NCBI RefSeq assembly: GCF_002292295.1
Contig: NZ_DBBS01000011.1
Coordinates: 111,162 to 175,161, forward strand
Reading direction: 5' to 3'
Length of the DNA stretch: 64,000 nt
From: Sphingomonas sp. UBA978
GTDB lineage: Bacteria > Pseudomonadota > Alphaproteobacteria > Sphingomonadales > Sphingomonadaceae
Positions within the stretch are counted from its first letter, which is position 1; each line of letters starts with the position of its first letter. A program made the translations under genes and the position numbers. Positions 51,752 to 60,035 of the stretch are shown here, piece after piece. The notes beneath the pieces were generated by a model. It searched no databases. It saw only the letters and a program-made list of their open reading frames with translations, and was not told the origin of the DNA.

Positions 51752-52540
51752 ATGTCCTCCTCCGCCATGCACATCGCGCGCACCGGGCTCGACGCCCAGG
51801 ATACGCGCATGCGGGTCATCTCGAACAACCTCGCCAACGTCAACACGACGGGGTTCAAGCGCGACCGCGCCGCGTTCGAAACGCTCGCCTACCAGACCAT
51901 CACCGCGCCGGGCGCGCAGTCGACGGCCGAGACGAAGTACGCGACCGGCCTCAACCTCGGCACCGGCGTGAAGGTGCAGGGCACCGCCCGCATCGACACG
52001 CAGGGGTCGCTGACGCAGACCGGCAACAGCTTCGATCTCGCGCTCGACGGCGACGGCTATTTCCAGGTGCAGCTGCCCGGCGGCGATCTCGGTTATACCC
52101 GCGCCGGTAATTTCAACCGCAGCCCCGAAGGGCTGCTCGTGACGTCGGAAGGCTATCAGGTGATGCCCGGCATCACCGTGCCGACCAACGCGACGCAGGT
52201 GACGATCGGCACCGACGGCACCGTCACCGCACAGGTGCCGGGCCAGACCGAAGGCACCAACATCGGCCAGATCCAGGTCGCGAGCTTCGCCAATCCCACC
52301 GGGCTGCAGTCGACCGGCGACAATTATCTGAAGGAAACCGCCTCCTCGGGTGCCGCCAATCTCGGCATCGCCGGCGAGGATGGCCGCGGCCGGGTGCGGC
52401 AGGGCAATCTCGAGGCGTCCAACGTCAACGTCGTCGAGGAACTGGTCGACATGATCGAGACGCAGCGCGCCTATGAGGTCAATTCGAAGATGATCTCGTC
52501 CTCCGACGAAATGCTCAAATACGTGAACCAGAACCTGTAA
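51752..52540 (+). CDS. flgG: Flagellar distal rod protein FlgG
   Basis: The 262-residue distal rod subunit shows MHIARTGLDAQDTRMRVISN with NLANVNTTGFKRDRAAFETL. DLALDGDGYFQVQLPGGDLG follows, and the end is ASNVNVVEELVDMIETQRAY. The stretch LAYQTITAPGAQSTAETKYA follows the usual FlgG-specific pattern. flgH begins two bases after the stop. Confidence 0.96.
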   Translation: MSSSAMHIARTGLDAQDTRMRVISNNLANVNTTGFKRDRAAFETLAYQTITAPGAQSTAETKYATGLNLGTGVKVQGTARIDTQGSLTQTGNSFDLALDGDGYFQVQLPGGDLGYTRAGNFNRSPEGLLVTSEGYQVMPGITVPTNATQVTIGTDGTVTAQVPGQTEGTNIGQIQVASFANPTGLQSTGDNYLKETASSGAANLGIAGEDGRGRVRQGNLEASNVNVVEELVDMIETQRAYEVNSKMISSSDEMLKYVNQNL

Positions 52541-52541
52541 C

Positions 52542-53279
52542 ATGGCATCCGCTCCCAACCCCTTCCGCCCCGGCGCCTTTCTGGTCGGACATTGGGCCGA
52601 GATCGCGCTCGCCGCGGCGTCCGGCCTGCTGGTCCTCGCCGCGCTCGCGCCCGGTCAGGCCGATGCCAGCGTCTTCGGCAAGAAGAAGCCGCCGGAGGAC
52701 TTCACCGTCGTCCGAGCGCCCGTCGCACCCGCGCCCGCGCCCGCCAACGGGTCGATCTTTCAGGCGAGCGACGGCTATGCCGCGCTGTACGAGGGCTGGC
52801 GCGCCCGTCGCGTCGGCGACCCGCTGACGATCGTGCTGGTCGAGCGCACCGCCGCGTCGAAATCGTCGAGTTCGAAGCTCGATTCGAAGGGGCAGGGCAG
52901 CATCACGCTGCCGACCACCGGCGCGCTCAACCTGTTCAACACCACCGATGCGACGCTGAGCGGCGGCCGCGGCTTTAACGGGCAGGGGCAGGCCGACCAG
53001 GCCAATTCGCTGTCGGGCGAAGTCTCCGTCACCGTCGCCGAAGTCTATCCCAACGGCACGATGCTGGTGCAGGGCCAGAAGCGGGTGACGCTCAACCGCG
53101 GCGACGAATTCGTCCGGATCAAGGGCATCGTCCGCACCGCCGACGTCGGCGCGGACAATCGCGTGCTGTCGACCCGGGTGGCGGACGCGCAGATCGCCTA
53201 TACCGGCAAGGGCGACGTCGCCCGCGCCGGGCGACAGGGCTGGCTCAGCCGCTTCTTCTCCGTCGTCTCGCCGTTCTGA
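52542..53279 (+). CDS. flgH: Flagellar L-ring protein FlgH (no lipobox cysteine)
   Basis: The 245-residue protein forms the outer-membrane L ring. Conserved parts are YEGWRARRVGDPLTIVLVER, FNGQGQADQANSLSGEVSVT and YPNGTMLVQGQKRVTLNRGD. A hydrophobic export segment (AEIALAAASGLLVLAALAPG) is present, but there is no cysteine anywhere in the protein. It therefore cannot be the usual lipoprotein. It follows flgG without a gap of note. Confidence 0.92.
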   Translation: MASAPNPFRPGAFLVGHWAEIALAAASGLLVLAALAPGQADASVFGKKKPPEDFTVVRAPVAPAPAPANGSIFQASDGYAALYEGWRARRVGDPLTIVLVERTAASKSSSSKLDSKGQGSITLPTTGALNLFNTTDATLSGGRGFNGQGQADQANSLSGEVSVTVAEVYPNGTMLVQGQKRVTLNRGDEFVRIKGIVRTADVGADNRVLSTRVADAQIAYTGKGDVARAGRQGWLSRFFSVVSPF

Positions 53280-53290
53280 TGCTGTCGTCA

Positions 53291-53373
53291 CCCTCACCCT
53301 TCCGCGGCTGCGCCGCTCCTTCCCTCTCCCGTCGGGAGAGGGACGAGACGCCGAAGGCGGCGAAGGGTGAGGG
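53291..53373. repeat. Nested palindromic repeat between flgH and flgI
   Basis: Outer arms CCCTCACCCTTC (53291-53302) and GAAGGGTGAGGG (53362-53373) are perfect complements. They enclose an inner hairpin CCCTCTCCC-gtc-GGGAGAGGG (53322-53342). It is a typical dispersed repeat lodged inside the operon and could attenuate transcription or protect message ends. Confidence 0.75.
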
Positions 53374-53378
53374 CGGCC

Positions 53379-53393
53379 TTAACATCCCGCTAA
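53379..53393 (+). promoter_or_regulatory. CtrA-like site upstream of flgI
   Basis: TTAACATCCCGCTAA fits the CtrA consensus TTAA-N7-TTAA with one mismatch and lies 27 bases before the flgI start. In alphaproteobacteria CtrA often controls motility genes. A single site of this degeneracy can occur by chance. Confidence 0.35.
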
Positions 53394-53419
53394 CCATCTC
53401 TGGTGCAGGTATCGCGACC

Positions 53420-54517
53420 ATGTTCCGCCTCTTCATCGCCGCGCTCGTCGCCATCCTCGCGCTCGCCGCGCCCGCGTCGGCGGACCGGATCAAGGACCTC
53501 GGCGGGTTCCAGGGCATCCGTTCCAACCAGCTGACCGGTTACGGCGTCGTCGTCGGCCTGCCCGGCACCGGCGACGACAATCTCGAATATACCGTGCAGT
53601 CGCTCAAGGCGGTCGCCTCGCGCTTCGGCCTGCAGCTGCCGCCCGGTGCCAATCCGGGGATGAAGAACGCCGCCGTCGTGCTCATCACCGCCGAACTGCC
53701 GCCCTTCGCCAAGCCGGGGCAGCGGCTCGACATCACCGTCGCGTCGATGGGCAAGGCCAAGTCGCTGCGCGGCGGCAGTCTGGTGCTGACGCCGCTGCTC
53801 GGCGCGGACAACCAGATCTATGCGATGGCGCAGGGCAATCTCGCCGTCGGCGGGCTGGGTGCCGAAGGCGCCGACGGATCGAAGATCGTCGTCAACGTGC
53901 CCTCGACCGGCCGCATCCCCGAAGGCGCCACCGTCGAACGCGCGGTCGCCACCGGGTTCGATTCGGCGCCGATGCTGACCTTCAACCTCGCCCGCTCGGA
54001 CTTCACCACCGCGCAGAACGTCGCGCAGGCGATCAACGCGAAGCTTGGCTTCGGCACCGCGCAGGCGATCGACGGCGTGTCGGTCGCGGTGCGCGCACCC
54101 CCGGGGGCGGACACGCGTGCGACGCTGATGTCGATGATCGAGAACCTCGACGTCACTTCGGCCGAGCCGTCCGCGAAAGTAATTGTAAATGCTCGCACCG
54201 GAACGGTCGTTATCAATTCTGCGGTCAGGGTGGGTCCTGCCGCGGTGACGCACGGCAAGCTGACCGTGCGCATCGACGAGAACCAGCGGATCAGCCAGCC
54301 GGCACCGTTCAGCCAGGGCCAGACCGCGCTGGAGCAGAAATCCAGCGTGTCGGTCGAGGAGGAGAAGAAACCGATGTTCCTGCTCAACCCCGGTCCCAAG
54401 CTGGCCGACGTGGTCAAGGCCGTGAACGCGATCGGCGCGTCGCCTGCCGATCTGGTCGCGATCCTCGAGGCGCTCAAGGAAGCCGGCAGCCTCAAGGCGG
54501 AATTGATCGTCCTGTGA
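53420..54517 (+). CDS. flgI: Flagellar P-ring protein FlgI
   Basis: The 365-residue periplasmic ring protein has a signal peptide (MFRLFIAALVAILALAAPAS) and the conserved RIKDLGGFQGIRSNQLTGYG and VVGLPGTGDDNLEYT. SMGKAKSLRGGSLVLTPLLG and LNPGPKLADVVKAVNAIGAS occur further on. The frame stays open upstream to 53279, but that extension is the palindromic repeat, so ATG 53420 is the true start. FlgA, encoded at 46057, assists its assembly. Confidence 0.95.
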   Translation: MFRLFIAALVAILALAAPASADRIKDLGGFQGIRSNQLTGYGVVVGLPGTGDDNLEYTVQSLKAVASRFGLQLPPGANPGMKNAAVVLITAELPPFAKPGQRLDITVASMGKAKSLRGGSLVLTPLLGADNQIYAMAQGNLAVGGLGAEGADGSKIVVNVPSTGRIPEGATVERAVATGFDSAPMLTFNLARSDFTTAQNVAQAINAKLGFGTAQAIDGVSVAVRAPPGADTRATLMSMIENLDVTSAEPSAKVIVNARTGTVVINSAVRVGPAAVTHGKLTVRIDENQRISQPAPFSQGQTALEQKSSVSVEEEKKPMFLLNPGPKLADVVKAVNAIGASPADLVAILEALKEAGSLKAELIVL

Positions 54518-54834
54518 GCGGGCTCCCGATCTCCGGCGTCGGCGGCATCTCCACCGACACGTCGCGGCTGAAGAGCGCCGACAACCTCAAGAAGGCCGGC
54601 CAGCAGTTCGAGGCGGTGTTCACCGGCATGATGCTGAAGAGCATGCGCCAGGCGAAACTGGCCGACCCGCTGTTCGATTCGAAGGCGCTCGATACCTTCA
54701 CCGAGATGCAGGACGCCCGCGTCGCGCAGAGCATGTCGGAATCGACCCCGCTCGGCATCGGCAAGGCGATGACCGACTTTCTCAGCAAATCTCAAGGCGA
54801 TCTTAACGAGTCCAAGGCAGATCCGCCGCAATGA
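54514..54834 (+). CDS. flgJ: Rod-binding protein FlgJ, N-terminal domain only
   Basis: The 106-residue protein has the rod-cap domain (KKAGQQFEAVFTGMMLKSMR and DTFTEMQDARVAQSMSESTP, then LGIGKAMTDFL). It lacks the C-terminal muramidase domain of enteric FlgJ. It starts at GTG overlapping the flgI stop (GTGA) and overlaps flgK by ATGA. The wall-cutting role probably falls to the transglycosylase at 44287. Confidence 0.92.
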   Translation: MSGLPISGVGGISTDTSRLKSADNLKKAGQQFEAVFTGMMLKSMRQAKLADPLFDSKALDTFTEMQDARVAQSMSESTPLGIGKAMTDFLSKSQGDLNESKADPPQ

Positions 54835-56195
54835 GCGACATGCTGTCGATCGGCGCGTCAGGCGTCCGCGCGTACCAGACCGCGCTAGCCACCGTCGGCG
54901 AGAACATCGCCAACGTCGGGACGGTCGGCTATGCGCGCCGCGCGGTGATGCTGGCGGAGGTCGCCGGCGGCAGCGGATCGACCAACGGCTATGGTGCCGG
55001 CAACGGCGTCTACCTGCTCGGCGTCGACCGTTCGAGCGACATCTATTCCGCCGCCGCGCTGCGCGCCACGACCAGCGACCTCACGCGCACCACCAAGGGT
55101 GCGGAATGGCTCGACCGTATCCAGAACGCGCTGACCGGCAACCAGCTGACCGCGCGCGTCACCTCCTTCTTCGGGTCGGCGCAGGCGCTGGCCGCGGAAC
55201 CCGATTCGACCGCGCTGCGCACCGGCATGCTCAGCGCCGCATCCTCGACCGCGCTGGCGTTCACCGCGACCGGCAAGGCGTTCGACCAGGTCGATGCCGA
55301 TCTGCAGACCGCCGGCACGCAGGCGGCGCAGACGCTGACCTCGCTCGGCAATTCGCTGACCAGGATCAACGAGGGGATCAGCCGCTCGCAACCGGGCAGC
55401 ACCGCCGCGGCGCAGCTGATGGACCAGCGCGATACGATCCTGTCGCAGATGAGCGAGATGGTCGATATCGACGTGCGGATGGACACGATCGGCCGCGCCA
55501 CGGTCAAGCTCGGCGGCCCCGAGGGGGCGGCGTTCGTGCAGGGCGCGACGACGGGCACGGTCAGCTATTCGCGCAACCAGGACGGCACCGCCGCCTTTTC
55601 CGTCACGATCCGCGGCGAGGTGAAGGACATCGCGGCCAGCGGCGGCACGCTGGCCGGGATCACCGACGGCGCGCAGCGCGTCGCCGCGATCCGCCAGTCG
55701 CTGAATGCGGTTGCCGAGGATTTCGTGAAATCGGTGAACGACAACCAGGCCGCCGGCGTCGATCGCGCGGGCCTGGCCGGGAAACCGATGTTCTCGGTCA
55801 CCGGGGCCGCGACCAATATCCAGATCGACAAGGATTTCGACGACGGCAAGCTGATCGCCGCCGCCTCCGCCGCGACGCCGACCAAGCCGGCGGGCGGCGT
55901 GCGCGATTCGTCCAATCTGGCGGCGCTCGAATCGACGCGCGTCACCAAGGGGTTCGAGGCGTCGCTGACCACGCTGATTACCGGCAACGCCACCGCCTAC
56001 AAGCAGAAGAACACGATCGCCGAGGCGCAGGCGGCGATCCGCGACGGCGCCGCGACCGCGCAGTCGACCGCGACCGGCGTCAACCTCGATTCCGAGGCGG
56101 TCGATCTGATCCGCTTCCAACAGGCCTATGCAGCGTCCGGCCGCGTGATCCAGATCGCGCGCGAGACGATGCAGACCATCCTCGACATACGGTAG
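54831..56195 (+). CDS. flgK: Hook-filament junction protein FlgK
   Basis: The 454-residue junction protein has the axial start (LSIGASGVRAYQTALATVGE, then NIANVGTVGYARRAVML) and end (NLDSEAVDLIRFQQAYAASG, then RVIQIARETMQTILDIR). It is on the short side for FlgK but complete at both ends. It is coupled to flgJ and followed by flgL after eight bases. FlgN should escort it for export. Confidence 0.94.
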   Translation: MSDMLSIGASGVRAYQTALATVGENIANVGTVGYARRAVMLAEVAGGSGSTNGYGAGNGVYLLGVDRSSDIYSAAALRATTSDLTRTTKGAEWLDRIQNALTGNQLTARVTSFFGSAQALAAEPDSTALRTGMLSAASSTALAFTATGKAFDQVDADLQTAGTQAAQTLTSLGNSLTRINEGISRSQPGSTAAAQLMDQRDTILSQMSEMVDIDVRMDTIGRATVKLGGPEGAAFVQGATTGTVSYSRNQDGTAAFSVTIRGEVKDIAASGGTLAGITDGAQRVAAIRQSLNAVAEDFVKSVNDNQAAGVDRAGLAGKPMFSVTGAATNIQIDKDFDDGKLIAAASAATPTKPAGGVRDSSNLAALESTRVTKGFEASLTTLITGNATAYKQKNTIAEAQAAIRDGAATAQSTATGVNLDSEAVDLIRFQQAYAASGRVIQIARETMQTILDIR

Positions 56196-56203
56196 GGCGC
56201 GCG

Positions 56204-57106
56204 ATGCAGATCTCCACCAGCATGTTCTACGGCAATGCGTCGAATCGCATGGCCAAGATGAACGCCCGCGCATCGGAACTGATGACGCAGATCTCGACCG
56301 GCAAGAAGACGATCAAGCCGTCCGACGACCCCGCCGCGTCGCAGCAGATCGCCGAGCTCGACCGCAAGGACGCCGACGCGGTCGTCTATGGCACGAACAT
56401 GACGCTGGCCGGGTCGCTGCTCCAGCAGGCGGACAGCGTGCTGGGACAGATCGGCACGCAATTGACCCGCGCGACCGAACTGGCGACGCAGGCGGCGACC
56501 GGCACGCAGACCGACGCGACGCGCAAGATCATCGGCACCGAACTGAAATCGATCGTCGAATCGATGGTGGCGCTTGCGAATGCGAAGAACGTCCGCGGCC
56601 AGCCGCTGTTCGGCAATGCGGCGGGCGGCAAGGCGGTCACCGACAATGGCGACGGCACCTTCACCTTCGCCGCCGCCGAACCCGCGGTATCCGAAGTGCC
56701 GATCGCCGACGGGCAGAGCGTGCAGGCCACCGAGAGCGCCGAGCGCATCTTCAAGATCGGCGATACGGACAATGCGCTGGCGATGCTGTCGCGGCTCGCG
56801 ACCGCGCTGCAGGCCGGCGGCGACGTGTCGGACGCCACGTCCGAATCGCTCGACGCGCTGAGTGCCTCGACCGACCAGATCGCCGACGTCCAGTCGTCGG
56901 TGGGCGCGCGCGCCGCGCGGGTCGATCTGCAGCAGCAATTGCTGACCACCGCCAACACCGACCGGTCCGAACTGCGCGGCCAGCTGGAACAGGTGGACGT
57001 CACCGAGGCGGTCGTGCAGCTGCAGCAGCTGATGACCGCACTGTCCGCGTCGCAGGCGAGCTTCAGCAAGCTCTCCAGCCTGTCGCTGTTCGACTACCTC
57101 AAGTAA
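56204..57106 (+). CDS. flgL: Hook-filament junction protein FlgL
   Basis: The 300-residue protein resembles flagellin at its ends: MQISTSMFYGNASNRMAKMN with GKKTIKPSDDPAASQQIAEL at the start, and DVTEAVVQLQQLMTALSASQ at the end. This pattern separates FlgL from FlgK and FliC. It ends the structural operon. The following 80 bases contain GC-rich hairpins (GGCCGCCCG..CGGGCGGGCC) without a T-run. Confidence 0.93.
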   Translation: MQISTSMFYGNASNRMAKMNARASELMTQISTGKKTIKPSDDPAASQQIAELDRKDADAVVYGTNMTLAGSLLQQADSVLGQIGTQLTRATELATQAATGTQTDATRKIIGTELKSIVESMVALANAKNVRGQPLFGNAAGGKAVTDNGDGTFTFAAAEPAVSEVPIADGQSVQATESAERIFKIGDTDNALAMLSRLATALQAGGDVSDATSESLDALSASTDQIADVQSSVGARAARVDLQQQLLTTANTDRSELRGQLEQVDVTEAVVQLQQLMTALSASQASFSKLSSLSLFDYLK

Positions 57107-57286
57107 CGCATCGCACCGGTACGGGGATGACGGGCCGCCCGCACCGGGCGGGCCGGCGGCGCCTGGCGTGCGCCGGCGGGAGGCGCCGGCGAAAACCTTC
57201 GGGTCTGGTAACCACTTGTCTAGGAAATGCGGTTAACCCGGTGTCATCGGGTTGCCGGCATGCCGGCGCAAACGGGGTATCCCACA

Positions 57287-58150
57287 GTGTTTCCTGCCAT
57301 CGGTCTCGTCGTCCTTCTCGGCATGGTGTTCGGCGGCTTCGCCATCACCGGTGGTGCCCTCGGCCCCGTCATGGAGGCGATCCCGCACGAGATGCTCATC
57401 ATCGGCGGCGCGGCCGCCGGTGCGCTCATCATCGGCAATTCGGGCACCGAGCTGAAGGCGATGGGCGGTGGCCTCGCCAAGGTGTTCAAGGGCCCCAAGT
57501 ACAAGAAGCAGGATTATCTCGACGTCATCTTCCTCGTCAGCAAGCTGATGAAGATGCTGCGGATGGACGGGCCGATCGCGCTCGAACCGCATGTCGAGGA
57601 CCCCAAGTCGTCCGCGGTGTTCAGCGAATATCCCCGCCTGCTCGCCGACCACACGCTCATCAACCTGATCGCCGACACGCTGCGCCTCGTCGTGGTGTCG
57701 TCGGGCACGCTCGACGTGCATGCGGTCGAGGAGGTGATGGACCATTCGATCAAGACGCATCACCACGAGGTCGAGGGGCCGCACACGACGCTGTCCAGCC
57801 TCGCCGATTCGCTGCCCGCGCTCGGCATCGTCGCCGCGGTGCTCGGCATCGTGAAGACGATGGGATCGATCGACAAGCCGCCGTCGGTGCTCGGCGGGAT
57901 GATCGGCTCGGCGCTGGTCGGCACGTTCATGGGCGTGCTGCTCGCCTATGGCATCGTGTCGCCGCTGGCCGGGCGGCTGAAGCAGGTGATCGACGCCGAT
58001 GCCGCGATCTACGACGTGGTGAAGCAGATCATCATCGCCTCGCTCCACGGCCATCCGCAGCCGCTGGTGATCGAGGCGGCCCGTTCCGGCATCGCGCACA
58101 AGAACCAGCCCGGCTTCGCCGAGGTGTTCGATGGCCTGCGCGGCAAGTAA
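57287..58150 (+). CDS. motA: Flagellar motor stator protein MotA
   Basis: The 287-residue full-length MotA has four helices and the family signature FPAIGLVVLLGMVFGGFAIT. A large cytoplasmic loop follows (KYKKQDYLDVIFLVSKLMKM), then the channel helices LADSLPALGIVAAVLGIVKT and LGGMIGSALVGTFMGVLLAY. GTG 57287 puts the start at the conserved first helix. Longer frames add sequence outside the fold. The inverted repeat AACCCG-gtgtcat-CGGGTT (57235-57253) lies just upstream. It pairs with motB 19 bases downstream. Confidence 0.95.
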   Translation: MFPAIGLVVLLGMVFGGFAITGGALGPVMEAIPHEMLIIGGAAAGALIIGNSGTELKAMGGGLAKVFKGPKYKKQDYLDVIFLVSKLMKMLRMDGPIALEPHVEDPKSSAVFSEYPRLLADHTLINLIADTLRLVVVSSGTLDVHAVEEVMDHSIKTHHHEVEGPHTTLSSLADSLPALGIVAAVLGIVKTMGSIDKPPSVLGGMIGSALVGTFMGVLLAYGIVSPLAGRLKQVIDADAAIYDVVKQIIIASLHGHPQPLVIEAARSGIAHKNQPGFAEVFDGLRGK

Positions 58151-58169
58151 GACAGGGGGCAGATAGACC

Positions 58170-59075
58170 ATGGCCCGCGCCGCGCCGCACGGCACCAACC
58201 AGCCGCCCAAGATCGTCATCGTCAAGAAGATCATCGACGGCGGCCACGGCGGCCATCACGGCGGCGCGTGGAAGGTCGCCTATGCCGATTTCGTCACCGC
58301 GATGATGGCGTTCTTCCTGCTGCTGTGGCTGCTCGGGGCGACCACCGAAAAGCAGCGCAAGGGCATCGCCGACTATTTCGCGCCGACCCTGATCGACAAG
58401 AAGGTGCTCGGCCTCGGCGGCAGCGGCGTGCTGGGCGGCGAATCGATCCTCAGCAACAACAAGCTCGGCCCCAAGGCGGCGGCGGCGCCGATCGCGTCGA
58501 TCGGCATCCCGATGCGCGAGGCGGGCGGGCAGCGGAGCGGCACCGGCGACAAGGGTTCGCTGCGCAATCCGGCGTCGATGCAGCTCGACCGGCAGGCGTT
58601 CCAGGCGATCAAGGATCAGCTCGAAAAGCAGATCAAGGGCTCGGCGCGCCTGGCGAAGCTGTCCAGCCACGTCCGCTTCGTACCGACGCAGGACGGACTG
58701 CGCATCGATCTGGTCGACGATGCCGATTATTCGATGTTCGGGCTCGGCACGACCGCGCTGGACAGTCGCGCATCGGAACTGATCGGGATGATCGCCGGCA
58801 CGATCGCGGGCACGCCCAACACGATCATGATCCGCGGCCATACCGACAGCGTGCCTTATGGCGATCCGCGCGCGATGAACAACTGGATGCTGTCCTCCGG
58901 CCGGGCCGAGGCGACGCGCCGCCGGCTGGCGCTGGGCGGCATTCCGGAAGCGCGGTTCGAGCGGATCGAGGGCGTCGCGGACCGCGAGCCGATCATCACC
59001 GACGATCCGGGCGATCCCCGCAACCGCCGCGTCGCGATCACCCTGCTGTACCGCACCGGCGTGTTCGGCAGCTGA
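58170..59075 (+). CDS. motB: Flagellar motor stator protein MotB
   Basis: The 301-residue protein has an N-terminal helix with the proton-binding Asp40 (WKVAYADFVTAMMAFFLLLW), a plug region and an OmpA-type peptidoglycan-binding domain (IMIRGHTDSVPYGD, NWMLSSGRAEATRRRL, DPRNRRVAITLLY). Like many alphaproteobacterial MotB proteins it has a histidine-rich N-terminal tail (DGGHGGHHGGAW). It forms the classical stator with MotA. Confidence 0.96.
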   Translation: MARAAPHGTNQPPKIVIVKKIIDGGHGGHHGGAWKVAYADFVTAMMAFFLLLWLLGATTEKQRKGIADYFAPTLIDKKVLGLGGSGVLGGESILSNNKLGPKAAAAPIASIGIPMREAGGQRSGTGDKGSLRNPASMQLDRQAFQAIKDQLEKQIKGSARLAKLSSHVRFVPTQDGLRIDLVDDADYSMFGLGTTALDSRASELIGMIAGTIAGTPNTIMIRGHTDSVPYGDPRAMNNWMLSSGRAEATRRRLALGGIPEARFERIEGVADREPIITDDPGDPRNRRVAITLLYRTGVFGS

Positions 59076-59099
59076 CGCGACGAACGGCGCGGACATGCG

Positions 59100-59133
59100 A
59101 ACGCCCGGCGGAGCTGGTCTCCACCGGGCGTTT
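59100..59133 (+). terminator. Terminator-like hairpin after motB
   Basis: AACGCCCGG (59100-59108) pairs with CCGGGCGTT (59124-59132), followed by only three T. It lies 25 bases after the motB stop and 63 bases before the convergent mucR stop, so it may serve both. Confidence 0.55.
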
Positions 59134-59195
59134 CGTCATGCGCCGGACGGCCTGCCCTGGGGGAGGCAGGCCGGGATTTCAGACACCGGTTCGGT

Positions 59196-59693
59196 TCAGG
59201 CCTCGGACGTTTCCGTCGCCGGCTTGCGGCCACGGCGCGCGGCGGCGGCGGCATCGTCGCCCTTGCGGGCGCCGGGCTTGCGACCCAGGCCGATCTTCTT
59301 GGCCATCGCGCGGCGGCTTTCCGAATAATTCTCGGCGACCATCGGATAGTCGGGCTTCAGGCCATAGCGTTCGCGATATTCCGCCGGCGTCATGCCGTGC
59401 GTCGCGAGATGACGGCGCAAGGTCTTGTAGGGCTTGCCGTCGATCATCGAGATGATGTGATCCTTCGACGCGAGAGACTTTCGCGCCGAAACCGCCGGCG
59501 TATATTCGGCGGCGGGCTGTACCTCTGCGGCGGGACCGGTCGCGCCAAGCAGCGCCGATACGGTATCGTGCATCTTGCCGAGAAAGGCGGGAACCTCATC
59601 GGCGGACGTGCGGGTGTTGGGGTTGCCGAGCCAAGCAATCGTCAATTCGGTTGCAAGTTCGACGGCGTTCAGTTCGGACGTGTCATCAGTCAT
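59196..59693 (-). CDS. MucR/Ros-family regulator lacking zinc cysteines
   Basis: The 165-residue protein matches MucR: an N-terminal oligomerisation region (NAVELATELTIAWLGN) and a DNA-binding region with DHIISMIDGKPYKTLRRHLA, THGMTPAEYRERYGLKPDYP and MVAENYSESRRAMAKKIGLG. The usual zinc ligand Cys is Ser82 here and the protein contains no cysteine, although Asp85, His95 and His99 remain. A basic, arginine/lysine-rich tail follows. MucR proteins are H-NS-like regulators of motility, exopolysaccharide and cell cycle, fitting its place beside the flagellar genes. AAGGAG precedes the start. Confidence 0.9.
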   Translation of the reverse strand: MTDDTSELNAVELATELTIAWLGNPNTRTSADEVPAFLGKMHDTVSALLGATGPAAEVQPAAEYTPAVSARKSLASKDHIISMIDGKPYKTLRRHLATHGMTPAEYRERYGLKPDYPMVAENYSESRRAMAKKIGLGRKPGARKGDDAAAAARRGRKPATETSEA

Positions 59694-60035
59694 AGTTTGC
59701 TCCTTTGACCAACGACAGCCGTACGCCGACCAAATTGCGCGTCAACCCGTCGACCCAGCAAAATTACGGATCGACACGGCAAAAACAACATTATGCCCCT
59801 GGCGGAGAGGTTTCGCGCCGCAAAATCGTGACAGGTGACGGTAAAAACTGCCGTCACCGGGTTTGACGACAATACTGTCTTTACCCGAAACGGTTGCTTC
59901 GCCGTGCCACGGGCAGGACATGCCGCACGTACGGCAGGCTGCCGCGATCGCCGGTGTCCATCATGACGTCGTCATGCGCCGGCACGACGTCGGACCGCAT
60001 CTATAGCCGGCACAGTTGCGGCGGTTCGCCGGCCC
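59694..60035. other. Non-coding stretch upstream of mucR
   Basis: No gene is visible in these 342 bases. They contain a hairpin GGTGACGG/CCGTCACC (59834-59841 with 59851-59858, loop TAAAAACTG), a 15-base palindrome CATGACG-t-CGTCATG (59962-59976) and relatively AT-rich patches near 59755-59795 and 59880. MucR-type proteins bind AT-rich targets and often repress their own gene, so this is a likely control region. Confidence 0.45.

Noticed and set aside
53279..53419. N-terminal extension of flgI
   Set aside because: The extra 47 codons are the palindromic repeat and precede a clear signal peptide beginning at ATG 53420.
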